A stretch of 64,000 nt of DNA from Spinellus fusiger (Eukaryota > Mucoromycota > Mucoromycetes > Mucorales > Phycomycetaceae). Within the stretch, counting starts at the first letter, position 1. Each line of letters begins with the position of its first letter. The position numbers and the translations under genes are program-made. The notes beneath the pieces are model-generated. The model did no database searches. It had not been told where the DNA came from and saw nothing but the letters and a program-made list of their open reading frames with translations. The DNA lies in NCBI GenBank assembly GCA_025094145.1, contig JALLLS010000012.1, positions 124,001-188,000 on the forward strand. Reading direction: 5' to 3'. Shown here one piece after another: positions 40,030-51,830 of the stretch.

Positions 40030-42620
40030 GGACGATACTATTGTTTATGATAGACAACAATATTATGTAAAATATAATATTTATTATAAACATCTTTCTT
40101 TACACATGCCACGCTTTATATAATTTACTTTTGTCCACAATAAATACAGAAACATATTATAAACTCAAGGTTATGTATAATTTGATATGATTATGCTATT
40201 ATATTTTATCCTAAAGGCATTGATGTTTAAGAGGGTAGATGTTCATCATCATTGAGACTGGTTGTTAAAGAATACACGGACATCAGACTTGCCATTGTAA
40301 GATTTGTTCAAACTGATTTATAATGAACAGTAAAATTTAAAGTGAGCCGTTTTTTATGGTATAAAGTCAATGTGTAAAAAAAATATTCAAAGCGGAGAAG
40401 ATATAGTCAATAATTGATAATAATTTGCCTAAATGTATTTGACTTTATTCAAGTGTAGACTCAAATGCCTTTGATACTCGATTAATACTTATTAAAGGCT
40501 AACACTATGAATATCTCCTTATACAAATATTTTATGAGTTGAAAGTAAATAGAAGTACACTAGTATTATTTAGCAGCATAAGAAGAGTGGATATAGGCAT
40601 ATAAAACCAGTAGTTGACAGTTGGCGGCATAGCTGTAGTCAAGTGTTTTTCAAGGGCAATTGTATTTTGTGTGGTCAATCACCTCTGTTAGGCAGCGACA
40701 AAACAATAAGAGACTCAATATAAAGTAAATATCTTACGTATTTGATTGTCGATATCATTCTCAATCAGTAAACACAGTATACATAACACACTATCGAGTG
40801 CATCTAACTGATTTACTCACACACATTTCTCGATTTGAACCATACAAATCAGAGTTACACCATGCAACCCATATCGGAATCACGCATGATAAACCATATT
40901 TAAAACTCCGTCAAAGGATAGACTCAATGTGAGGTTCACTTTTGATTGGTGTGTCTATTATGTTACTGTTAATAATAATTTTATTTTTTTATTTTATTTT
41001 TTTGCCATCCCAAAATGTAGGTAATGGACTGGAAAAAGGGCAAGACCTTAAAAAACCTCTGACAATAATAAATTCAATTAATTTTCACTGCATCTATCAA
41101 TCTATATAAGTCTCATATAGAGCGCAAAGGAATTTGTAAAGAGAAAGAAAAAAAAAGAGGAAAGGTGAATATTGGTCGCCTATTTATAGTTTTTTGAAAA
41201 AGAATCTGACTCTTAAATATGTGACTCTTACTCTTCCGATATTTTTTTTTCACTTCAGCTGATTGTAAAAAAAAGAGTCTCTGTGATTGCCTTTTCTTTA
41301 GTGAGTGAGTGACTGATTTAATTGAATAGATATACTTTATAAATAATTAAATGATAAGATAACTTTTAGAATATCTATGTATATCCATGGGGTGTATTTA
41401 ACAGACAGGAGAGATCATGCCATGACATTAGTTCAAAAGGAGATTCCAAGCATATAGTCGGAGTGATGCTTGTAATTACTTACAGAGTACTAACGGTGGA
41501 TACGATCAATAGCACTATACATTATATGCCTTTTCTTTTTTCTTTTTGGTAATATTTGTGTAATTTATGCATTTTTTTTTCATTTTTTTTAGTAATAAGT
41601 TCACAGAAAGCAAAGGAATAAGACTTATCATTGATATAAAGACAGTAAATACATAGCAATAGTAAACAGTCGGCGAAAGAATCAACTGCATTAATACAAG
41701 GCTACAAGGTCGATATAGTTCTTTTGTCGCTTCTCTTGCAAAGCCATTCAAATTCAATGGTTGCTTATTATTCTATACAATAGTATTTGAATATAATAGA
41801 TAGTCTTATTTTTTAGTGTTAAATTATAGAAATAGTGATATTGATTAGACTGGGAGTGCTTGATATTGATACGTGATGAGATTGGCTGTATAGCGCTCAC
41901 ATTCAGAAAAGAATAAGAATAGAAAAGAATAAATAGAATAATAAAAATTACTTGATCTATTAATCTAGTTAAATTTATAAGAATAAAATATGATCAAAGA
42001 CTATAGAGAAAGGAATAAAGATACAACAAAAGAAGCAGCTTGATCAAATGATCAAACTAAGTAACAAAAATATGAATAAGGGGAACAATGAATGATTAAT
42101 GACAGCAATCAGTAGGTTTGATATCTCACTCAAGAAAATATCACAGAACACAGAACTCGAAGACAGACCAAAATACAAATAGAATAAGAATAAAAGAAAG
42201 ATGTTTATTTCATTAAATTATCTTAGATATTTATATATTTCTCTTATCAACTGAATGACTAATAATTGTTAAGGATAATCGGTCCAAACAATTATTCCCA
42301 AGAAAACCGAAGAAAAAAAAGAAAGATAAAATGAAGATAGTGCTGCTGACAAAAAAGATTAATAATAATAAAAAGATGTAAAAGGAAAATAGTCGACGAT
42401 AAGGAGTTTGACGGAGAAAGGGAAATGAAAAAGTGAACAATAATAATGGTAATTTGTCTGAGTCAGATTACCAGGTAGAAAGGTAGAAAGACAAAAAGGT
42501 GTCTAAATAAGGAAAATTATCCGTAACAGAAGATATGTGATAGTGATTTAGTGTGTTGCTGGAAGACTATTCTCTCATGTGCCGATACTGTAGTTCTATC
42601 ACTATCAAAAATACGATAAG
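40030..42620. other. 2.6-kb AT-rich gene-free stretch
   Basis: No gene, RNA or element could be supported. The minus-strand frames at 41515-41757 and 42231-42440 are low-complexity. Confidence 0.5.
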
Positions 42621-42980
42621 TTATACTGTAATGTTGCACGGGATGAGATCGTTGAGACATGCAGGGTCCTTGCGATTGCGAGAGATAGATAATAGATAGA
42701 AGCCTAGTAACAGAGTGACCAGAAAGGTCGGCCAAGAGAAGCAGAGAAGATGGGATGAGCAATGGACAGAAATAAAGAGCCAAAGTGAATCAAAGAAGAA
42801 GAACAATGCAGAGAGATTACCGGATACACACAAGAAACAGTCAATTACTTAGCCTTAGAGTCTATAGTACTCGATTATTAGACTCAAGTTATTACTCGGA
42901 TCAATATGGTTTTTATAGTTGTTTGGAGGGCTATGCTATTGCATACACGCTTCTCTATTGGTTTCCCTTCTACTTCTAGT
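42621..42980. repeat. Diverged copy of the 20.7-21.1 kb repeat
   Basis: Matches 20717-21085 with substitutions and indels, including TGGGATGAGATCGTTGAGAC-type blocks and the minus-strand frame ending KDPACLNDLIPCNIT. It is the third occurrence in the window (the others are inside the two duplication arms) and shows that the unit spreads on its own. Confidence 0.75.
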
Positions 42981-43824
42981 GCAATGGCTTATCCATTCTG
43001 GACTTCAAATAATTCAAGTGTTAATCCATTGGATCACGGGACTGGCATATAGACTAAGACAAAGAGTGTTGAAAAGTAGACTATGACAGATAGAAAGCAA
43101 ACAGTTCATAGAAGAGAAACTAATAGTAGTTCCATGACTAGTAGCTAGTATAAATAATAGAAGATACAAACATAATGAAAAGTATTAATTTTTTTTATCA
43201 TATTCTAAGGCTGTGCCTATAGCCTCTTATATCTTATTATATCACGAACATTACACATAGTCTTCTATATTCTTCCATGCAGGTAGGCAGTCACACTGTT
43301 CTATTCTATAATACAAATATTTATGATCAAAACAGTCTCCAGCAAACAATTGATTAACACAAATTATCCAGTCTAACAAGACAGAAAAAATTCAAAAAAT
43401 TCAAGTTATATAGCGTTATAAAATTGAATAAACTTATATCCGTGATTGTTATTACTTTCTTAAAAAATCTTGTGTACTTATTATCTGCATCTACTTAGAC
43501 CTTCAAAGTGAATGCTTTTAAAATGAATCTTCATGATCTTTTCACTAGTACATACAAAAATCTTTTAGATAGCTACCACATAAAAAAAGAAGTTTCAAAA
43601 CACATACCAATAGACTAGAGCATATGTTTAATTCCGGAGAATTATAGATAAACTTTTCTATTGGTCTCTTTATAGTTCTTATCTTAACTCAAGAAAACTA
43701 ATTTTTGGGTTAAATAAGAAATAATATGCATAATAGAAGGATTTAATAAATCTCTAATAGAGACCTAAATGTCGTCATCACTCAATAACTTGATACAGTA
43801 CACAATGAATATACAGTCAATATC
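42981..43824. other. AT-rich sequence left of the LINE
   Basis: No gene. The last ~100 bp before the LINE, read on the minus strand after removing the LINE and the Tc1 element, may continue a decayed DIRS reverse transcriptase; this is speculative. Confidence 0.3.
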
Positions 43825-44233
43825 ATTGCTATAATACAGTTCAAAGTATTTTTATTTATGGGTGTTGATTGCTATTCGCGCATTGGGCATTTTAGCCACC
43901 CTATGAGATCGTTTGAAAAAAAAGAATAAACATTGAAACACTTCAAATACATAAGTGAAAAAATAATGCAAAGAGAGGAGACGGAAAGAAAAGAGAATAT
44001 AAAACCTCAATGAGGGAAAAATGATGGAAAATGAGTGGAAATGATGGTAAAATGAGAATTATGAATAGACATCCAAAAGGCCATAAAGTCAGCAAGGAAA
44101 CCAGGACACCAAAAAGATAACCGTCATCCTGTGGCGATTCGAAATCCAACGAGGGATACTTAGAGCAACTCGGACAATCCTGAGGACACAAATACAGCAA
44201 CTACACTAGCAGCTTCTGGCTTTGCTAAACGGG

Positions 44234-47200
44234 TTAAGAATGGGTGGTAGAGGAGAGATCGGAGGAGAAGTGAGGATACAGCGTCTGTTGCTGCAGGAGT
44301 CTTTGCACTCTATGGCGGCGTTGGCGTTCCCGCTCAACACACCCATCAGCAGCCTCAATGAGCAAGCTACTAGCTGATGGCTTTACCTTAAAGTCTCGAG
44401 TAGACGTGGCTCGATCAATGGCTTGCAGTAGTATTAACAAACTGGGCCAAAGATCTCGCCATTTAACAAAAGACTTAACCGTGCGCGGCAGAAGATTTAG
44501 ACAATAGTCAATTGGATGAACGTCTTGTGGTGGTGCAGGAACTAAGAAGAACAAGAACGTGGAGCGTTCATGGTCAACGAATGTGCAAGTGAGAAAGTGG
44601 TCCCGATTGGCAGATGGGTGGCCACATTGGCAAGGAACTGAAGGTGTTGGTGGTAACCAAGCAATCCTCCATTTTAGTAGACGATGTCTTTCTTTGCGTG
44701 TGCACGGTAGTAGAAGAATTGGATCCCAAACAGGTCTACATAGTCCACGGGCTACCATCACCAGCGGATTCTTGCCACGTACTAGACTAGTAATTTCACT
44801 TTGAAGACGTTCAAGATAAGCTACTTTTAATGGATATTTAGGAGGGTTGTGAGCCCGTCCTATTCTTTGAGCATTTTGCCAGAGTACATTGCCACGTAGC
44901 TTAATCCATCTGGCTTTACTCTGGGGTGCTTCAAGCTGCGGGACAAGGCACCAGAGGAGGGTGTCTTCAGGAAAGGTAGCTGCGCGCTCAACAAATTTGG
45001 CTTGCAGATAAAGAAAACGAGAGTATATGTTAGGGAGGGCAGCTAATTGGGCAACCTGGATCGTTCCAAACCTAGCAGTAGCAGATCTAGCAAGACAAAG
45101 TCTCAGACAAGCAGACTGACAGATTTGTAGCGGGCGGATGCCTAGTCTATTGACGTTACAAATAGCCAACCCATACTCAAGGATAGGCCAAACAAAAACA
45201 GTATACGCTCTTAGGGCTGCTGTAATCCCAAAGCCATACATGTTTACACCCATTCCTCTCAGCTTTTGCATTACTGCAATTGCCTTGACTTGTGAGTGTG
45301 AGAAAAGTGCGTCTTGGTTAATACCTTGACGTGAAAAGGGGATACCAAGGTACTTGAAAGTATCACAGGTTGGAAGCTCGTTGCCATAGAGGTAAAACGG
45401 CATATTGGCCGGGGCATTGAGTACTTCACATTTGGAGGGACTCCATTTGTAACCAAGGAGGGTCGAGTGAATTTCGGCAAGTGCCAGCATTCGATGTATA
45501 TCTTCTGGGCAGCCCATAAGAGCCACATCATCAGCATACAACAAACAATTCACAGGAGCCCAAGTAACAGTGACATGAGACGGACTGTAAGAGGAATCTG
45601 ACGACTCAGAAGAGTCATCCGAAACTGTAGAAGTAGGAAAAGGATTGTGAAGGGAATTCTGTAACTCGTCAAGCAATGCGTGAACAGTTGCCTGTGGGGA
45701 AGCAAAAGAGAAAGGATTTCGAGCACAGAGATTAATGGACCGTCCCATGGTAGGTGGGTGCATACCAACCAGTATTGGGGATACCGAAGCAAACCTCAAG
45801 AAACGTGGAAGAGTATCAATGAAAATAGAATAAAGGAATGGAGAAAGAATACTACCCTGTAAGACTCCTCGTTTAGGCAAAATGTCCCGGGATGCTACAT
45901 TTTTCAGAATCACATTCACCACAATGTCATCAAACAAATTCTGTAATAGCAAGAGCAACGGCTGAGACACGAAGGGCATCAGTGACTCCCATATGACAGA
46001 GCGTTCCACACTATCATATGCAGCTTTAATATCTAGGAAGACGACGACTGGAGGTTTTGGATCTTGCTCTCCTGATCCTTGGGCAGCGTACAACCCCATA
46101 AGTTCGTGGAGACAGAGGGCCTGGTCTAGAGTTCCACGACGAGCGCGAAATCCACCTTGAGCCATGTCCAATGCAGGCATGGTCGAAAGGAGCTCCCCAG
46201 CTATACATCTTTCTAAGAGCTTACGAAACACCGATCTCAACTAATAGGCCGATAGTTACTAGGGTCATCCTGCTCTCCTTTGTTTTTGTAAATAGGTACC
46301 ACCTGTGCTGTTCTCCAGGCCACAGGCGTCCACGAACATCTCCAACACAATGTGAAGATCTGATGTAACAGAGGCACTAGCACTCGAACTAGGGGTTTGA
46401 GCATTTCTGCTCTAATATGATCAATGCCTGGTGCTTTTCGATTTGGCATCTTTCGAATAGCAGAGTGAATAAAGTCTACGTCCCATGGGACTGGATTGTC
46501 TTGGGAATAAACTCCTGACGCTCCTGTCTTTCCGTAGATCCGCCAAACACACTCTCTAGGTGGTCAATCATGCGATTGGCAGCATGCCGAGGGCCCTCTG
46601 GAGATGACAGGGAAATTGGCAAACGTCTCCGCAGCCTCATTCCTTTCACAGCACTTGTCATCTCTGTTAAGCCCTTACGGACTTTATCACAAAATACATG
46701 CCAGGTTTGTCGTTGTGCTTGCCTTATAGCCTTTTTCAAAGCTAAACACGCTTCCTCATACAAGCGGTGGGCTTCAATGCATTCAATATCATTGCCTACC
46801 CATTGTCTAAAAGATAAAGTTCTTGACGACGGTCAGCTAACTGTTGTAGATCAGCATTCCAGTAGCCTTTCCAAGCTTTTGGATGGGATTGTGTGCGCCC
46901 TACGCTATCATCCAGGGCCTTGTAGATTGACTCATTGAGTCTCTCAGCAAAGTCCTCCATCTTAACAGAGCACAACGGGGTTTTGTCTTCCAATATTTTT
47001 TGGATCTCTCTTTGCAGTTCACCTGTGTTCTCTGCAAAACATTGCTTGTACTGGTCACAGACTGTTTGTTTGTTTAAACGTTGCAGTCTCCAGAGGCAAC
47101 GGACAGCTGTTTCTGTCATGAGCGGTGGCATGAGCACCAGCTGAAAGGATAGCTCACACAAGTGGTGGTCTGAACCTAACGTCAGATCGTCCCTAATGTG

Positions 47201-47823
47201 CAAGCACACTTCGGAGAAGTTGTAGCTTCTTGACAGGAACAGGTCAATAATGCTAGCAAACCGACGACCATCTGCTAGAATTTGCTCATATGTAGGCAAG
47301 CCAAATGCCAACTCTGAGTTCCACAAGGTTAGATCCTGACGGCAGATCCAGTCTTCAAATCCCACATGTCTGTCGTTTATGCCATGATCTCCAGTCAGGC
47401 GGCCTAAACGTGTATTCAGGTCACCAAGGACGAGTGTGAAGTCGTCTATGGGTAGTGAATTCAACCTTTCCGCAGCCTCACTAGACGACAGCCTCGGAGG
47501 TAGGTACAGACCATGGAGTGTATATGGGCCAATCCTACAGGAGACCACAAAAGGATTAGTAATTGGTAAGGAATGTACATGGTAAGGAACGTCAGGACGA
47601 ATAAAGAACAAAACTTCATCAAAACCTGTCCAGCATCACCATGGGCTGTAGCATAGTTGTGTATTTGTATCCAGGGGCACCTCAACATTTGCATGTCTTT
47701 GGTCAGGAAAGTCTCTGTCACTAAAAGTATATCAATATCATTCTGCACACACACATTCAGAACGTTCACCAGTTTGGGCCTGATTCCACAAGCATTCAAT
47801 AGACCAATCTTCAGTCTATTCAT
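44234..47823 (-). pseudogene. LINE ORF2: AP-endonuclease + reverse transcriptase, frameshifted
   Basis: The ATG at 47823 overlaps the ORF1 stop as ATGA. The endonuclease domain shows LLNACGIRPK, VTETFL, LGDLNTRLG and SDHHLCELSF. The reverse transcriptase shows RKAPGIDHIRAEML, VVPIYKNKG..NYRPIS, VVFLDIKAAYDSV, GVLQGSILSPFLYSIFID and the catalytic CLLYADDVALMG. The C-terminus has a Cys/His cluster PCQCGHPSANRDHFLTC. Four single-base frameshifts (near 47610, 46810, 46510 and 46240) break the frame, but there are almost no nonsense codons, so decay is recent. The catalytic residues are all retained in the split frames. It is probably of an APE-type clade related to I/Tx1; the clade is not determined. 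Confidence 0.9.
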
Positions 47824-48773
47824 AATTCTTCTCGGTGGATGTTTTGGGCGTCTCCCTCATCTTCTTCCATAGCTGAGCCTAATCCAAATGCCTGGATGGC
47901 CTCTTCTTCAAGGGTGGCGGGGCGGCTGGCAACTGGGGTCTTGGCCTTGAGATCCGCCAAGAGCTTCTCAAAGGCAGTGGCAGAGAGGCGGGGAGTGGCA
48001 TTACCAGAGCCAAAGTGGCAAGCAATGCTGTACCCTAAGTGGGTGGGGGAACGAAGACAGGTGTTTGACACTCTCTGGTCAAAGAGTTCCTGGGCCTTTG
48101 CAGCCTTGGTACTGTTGGTTTCCCCTTGGAGCTTTGGGTCTGCAATGACTGCAGCGGACACAGGGTTGAAGTCCTTCACTGGACTGATCTTAAGCTTCTC
48201 GAGGTGCTCCTCGAGTTCCTTCTTGTAGCTGCTGTGGACCAGCAGCGCAACTGTTCCCCTTGCTGGGAAGTGGATGTCAATGATCCATGACTGTTGGATC
48301 TTCAACGATCCCAACATCTTGCGGACCTGGCCATACTTAAGGTATTGGCGGCAAGGGACGTATACGAATTCGTACACTGAGGGTCCAGTGGGCTCCTGCA
48401 AGGCACATACTGCTTGTGCCTTAAGCACTGCTTTGGCCTTTGTAGGCTTCTTGGCCTGGGGGTTCTTCTTTGCCATGCTGGCGTAGGTGGTGGGTGTGGG
48501 TGTGGGTGTGGGTTTGGGTTTGGGTGTGGAGGTTGGGGCATGCTTTGAAGCAGCAGTCGAGTTGCCCTGCTTGGCAGGGGTGGCAGTGGTGGTGGTGTTG
48601 GTGGTATTGGTAGTGGCCTGAGCCTGGAGGGATGCAATCATTGCATCCTTGGCCTTCAATTGGGCCTCCAATTCCTGGATACGGAGTCCAAAGATCTCCA
48701 TCTGTTTTTGGATTGCCGCCATCATCTGCAGCATTTGTTGGGCGTGGGTGTCGGCCTTTTCCACCTCGGACAT
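47820..48773 (-). CDS. LINE ORF1 protein (coiled-coil, nucleic-acid binding)
   Basis: 317 residues, intact. The N-terminal ~60 residues form a coiled coil (AQQMLQMMAAIQKQMEIFGL..ELEAQLKAKDAMIASLQAQ). A Thr/Pro/Lys-rich linker follows (KPKPTPTPTPTTYASMAKK), then a folded C-terminal region (YEFVYVPCRQYLKYGQVRKML, WIIDIHFPARGTVALLVH) that looks like a single-strand nucleic-acid-binding fold. There is no CCHC zinc knuckle. The TGA stop overlaps the ORF2 ATG. The frame is also open for ~90 codons upstream of the ATG without another ATG. Two RT-less derivatives of this ORF lie at 51101-51442 and 51921-52262. Confidence 0.85.
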   Translation of the reverse strand: MSEVEKADTHAQQMLQMMAAIQKQMEIFGLRIQELEAQLKAKDAMIASLQAQATTNTTNTTTTATPAKQGNSTAASKHAPTSTPKPKPTPTPTPTTYASMAKKNPQAKKPTKAKAVLKAQAVCALQEPTGPSVYEFVYVPCRQYLKYGQVRKMLGSLKIQQSWIIDIHFPARGTVALLVHSSYKKELEEHLEKLKISPVKDFNPVSAAVIADPKLQGETNSTKAAKAQELFDQRVSNTCLRSPTHLGYSIACHFGSGNATPRLSATAFEKLLADLKAKTPVASRPATLEEEAIQAFGLGSAMEEDEGDAQNIHREEL

Positions 48774-49053
48774 TTTGTTCTCCTCGTTGGTTCTTGCTCG
48801 GGTGCGTTTGGCAAGCAGTTTTTCTTTTCTGCTTTTAGGGACGTCGTAGGTGGTGGGGACGTTGGTAAGGCCAAACTCGAAGGGTTTGGCGGGTGGTGCT
48901 GAGGTGGGGTCCGTGGTTAATGGATCCAGTGTGATATAGGTGGCGGGTGGTGTTGGTGTTGACGGATGGGTGATTGTAATGTTTGCTGTAGATTTTATTA
49001 TAACTCTTTGGGGTAATATTTATTATGCAAAAGAGCCCTTAATTGCTATAATA

Positions 49054-50353
49054 CAGTGGCTCGTGGAAAATATACGTAGATTTCAAATTCAGACCCTAAT
49101 TTCTTCCTTAAATTTTTTTTTATTAAACATTCCTCATTTATTGCTTTTCCACCATAATGTCTACCTCATCTAACACCACCAACCAATCCATGAGACCTCG
49201 TGGAAACAAGAAGAAAAATATCGATGACTTCACTCGATGCCTCATTGCTCACGAGGCCACCGTAAATGGGACCAGGCAGGTTGCCATTGCTGCTAGGTTT
49301 GGAGTCAGTGCGCAGTCGGTTTCCTTTATCTTAAAGAGATATAAGGAAACTGGCTACTTCAAGGCCAAGAAGAGCACTGGGTGCAAGCCCATTCTGACAG
49401 AGAAAGATGAGAGAGAAGTTGCCCACGAAGTAGCAAGAGATTCATTCCAGACAATGAATCAGCTTCGCAGCTAGATGACCACCAAAGTGTCCATGACCAC
49501 TTTCTCAAAGATGATGAAGAAGCTTGGCCTGTTATCTTGCAGGGTGGTCAAGAAGCCTTCTTTGACCAAGAAGCACAAGAAGCTGAGGCTTGCTTGGGCT
49601 AAGGCCCACCTCCACTGAACCGAGGACGACTGGAAGACGGTCATCTGGACCGATGAGTCCAGATACCAGTTGGTCACCACCAACAACCGTACCAGAGTAG
49701 TACGAAAAGTGAATGAAGGACTGCCCCCGAAGAACTTCAAGCCCACTGTGAAGTTTGGAGGTGGCAGCGTAATGGTGTGGGGATCTTTCTCCAGTGAAGG
49801 TGTTGGGAGATTGGCGCCTGTGAAGGGCAGTATTGATAGTGCAAGATACATTGAGATCTTGAAGAAGGAATGCTGCCATGAGCTGGCCCGACTCAAGGCA
49901 ATGAATCCAGATGTGGATTATGTTCTTCAAGAGGACAACGCCACCTGCCACAAGAGCAGAGAGTCCAGGTTGTGGAAGGCAAAAGAGACCATTGCCACCA
50001 TGGATGGGAGGCCTTCCCAGAGCCCCGATCTCAACCCCATAGAGCATCTTTGGGAGGTGCTTCTGTTGGAAGAATGGGAGAAAATCCCCAAGGACACCAC
50101 AGACGCCCTCATTTCCAGTATGCATTGGAGATGTAGGGCCGTCATTGAGGCCAATGGTGGAAACACCAAATATTAATGGTTTCTGCCCAATAAAATTATT
50201 TTTATTATTCTATTGACCTTCTTTATACTTCATCCGATTTTGAAGTCTCTACTGTGTGTTTAATGTGTGTTTTTATGACAAAGAATGAGTATTTCCTATT
50301 ACAGAAGTATATCGGAAAATGAAAAATCTACGTAAGATTTCCACGAGTCACTG
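49054..50353 (+). mobile_element. Tc1/mariner element of family B-like type, full length
   Basis: 1300 bp with inverted ends CAGTGGCTCGTGGAAA and its imperfect complement TTTCCACGAGTCACTG, and TA on each side (49052-49053, 50354-50355). It carries one transposase gene with two lesions. Confidence 0.92.
49157..50176 (+). pseudogene. Tc1/mariner transposase, two in-frame stops
   Basis: Starts MSTSSNTTNQSMRPRGNKKK. An HTH (HEATVNGTRQVAIAARFGVSAQSVSF) and a second HTH (TTKVSMTTFSKMMKKLG) precede the DDE core: Asp in WTDESRYQL, Asp in [12 protein letters not shown], and Glu in [14 protein letters not shown] at 49472-49474 and TGA near 49617 interrupt an otherwise continuous ~340-codon frame. The catalytic triad is intact. 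Confidence 0.9.
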
Positions 50354-50431
50354 TATATTGAAAATGCAAGGCTCTCCAAAAGTAAACACATAAGGTATAG
50401 AGCAATTCTCAAATCATATGATTAACTACAG

Positions 50432-51532
50432 TTCAAAATATTTTTATTTTTGGGTGTTGGTTGCTATTCGCACATTGGGCATGTTAACCACCCTATGAAA
50501 ACTTTTGAACAATTAAGATATACATAGAAACACTTCAAATACAAAAGTGAAAAAAATATGCAAGGAAAAAAAAACAGAAAGATAAGAGTAGATAAAACCT
50601 CGAAATGAGGAAATAAATGAAAAAAAATATGAGAGATGAGAGAAAATGACAATGCAGACATAGACATTAGTTTGAGCCTAATCCCACAATCTTTCAATAG
50701 ACCAAAGATTGGTCTATTTATAAGTCTTGTTGGGTGTGGCAATGCTTGAGCCAAAGTGGCGAGCAATGCTGTACCCTACATGAGTGGGGGCACGAAGATA
50801 AGTGTTGAACACTCTTTGCTCAAAGAGTTCTCGGGGCATTATAGCCTTGGTACTATCTGACTCCTGCTGGAGCTTAGGGTCTGCAATCACCGTTGCAGCT
50901 ACTGGATCAAAGTTTGCCTGTGGCTTGATCTTTGATTTCTCGAGTTTCTCCTTGAAGCTACCGTATACAAGCAGTGCAATTGTGCCCCTTGCTGGGAAGT
51001 GGATGTCTATGATCCGTGACTGTTGGATCTTCAGTGATCCTAACATCTTGTGGATCTGGCCGTACTTGAGGTAGTGGCGACAAGGGACATATACAAAGTC
51101 TTATACTGAGGTCCCAGTAGGCTCTTGTAAGGCCCAAACTGTTTGTGCTCTAAGCACTGCTCTGGCCTTTGCTGTCTTCTTTAGTGGGAAGGCGTTCTTT
51201 TTAGCCATGTTGGCATAAGTGGCAATAGCCTTTTCTATGGCATCTGTGGGTTTCACTGTGGGGATGGGGGCGGTAGTAGGGGCAGGAGGTGATTTGGGTG
51301 CATTTTCTGCACTCTTGGCATTGATCTGAGCCTGGAGAGATGTAATAAGGTCATCTTTGACCTTGACTTGTGCTTCCAATTCCTGGATGCGGAGTCCGGT
51401 TTTTGTCATTTGTCTCTGAATATCTGACAGAAATACCAGCATCTGCTGGGTGAAGGTATCAGCTTTTCTACCTCAGTCATTTGATACTCGGAACGACGTT
51501 ATTTATCTAAAAATAAGCAGCCACAATTATTT
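50432..51532 (-). mobile_element. RT-less LINE derivative, left copy
   Basis: About 1.1 kb on the minus strand. It holds a diverged 5' end, a damaged ORF1 (51442-50714), the first ~20 codons of ORF2 (INRPIFGLLKDCGIRLKL), then an abrupt jump to the LINE 3' UTR. Endonuclease and RT are absent, so it must depend on the full LINE. It is near-identical to the right copy. Confidence 0.88.
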
Positions 51533-51534
51533 TA

Positions 51535-51828
51535 CAGTGCAAAATAAATCTCCAAAAAGCCCAAAAATATATAAAATTTAGACAAAAAGACTTAGAAAAT
51601 AATTTTTTAAAAAAAAATTATATTGAATAATTGAAACAACAATAAATAAAAAAAAAGTGATCCGACAAAAGTAATAGAATTTTTTCCAATGTAGATTTTC
51701 TTTTTTAGATTCATTTTCTATCTTAATAGTGCTATAACTTCATGAGTTCATTAGATAAAGACATAGAAGTCTCAGTAGATAACAGAAGTTATATATTTTT
51801 GGGCTTTTTGGAGATTTATTTTGCACTG
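51535..51828. mobile_element. Tc1/mariner-type MITE with 40-bp inverted repeats
   Basis: 294 bp, ends CAGTGCAAAATAAATCTCC and complement, with TA on both sides. The 214-bp interior is AT-rich and non-coding. It sits exactly between the two LINE derivatives. Confidence 0.88.
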
Positions 51829-51830
51829 TA

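Larger units (their letters stand above)
43840..49041 (-). mobile_element. Full-length LINE (non-LTR retrotransposon) with 15-bp TSD
   Basis: 5.2-kb element reading on the minus strand: 5' UTR, ORF1 (48773-47820), ORF2 (47823-44234) and a ~390-bp 3' UTR ending AATACTTTGAA without a poly(A) tail. Perfect 15-bp duplications CTGTATTATAGCAAT (minus-strand sense) flank it at 43825-43839 and 49042-49056. The right duplication ends inside the first three bases of the adjacent Tc1 element. Confidence 0.93.
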
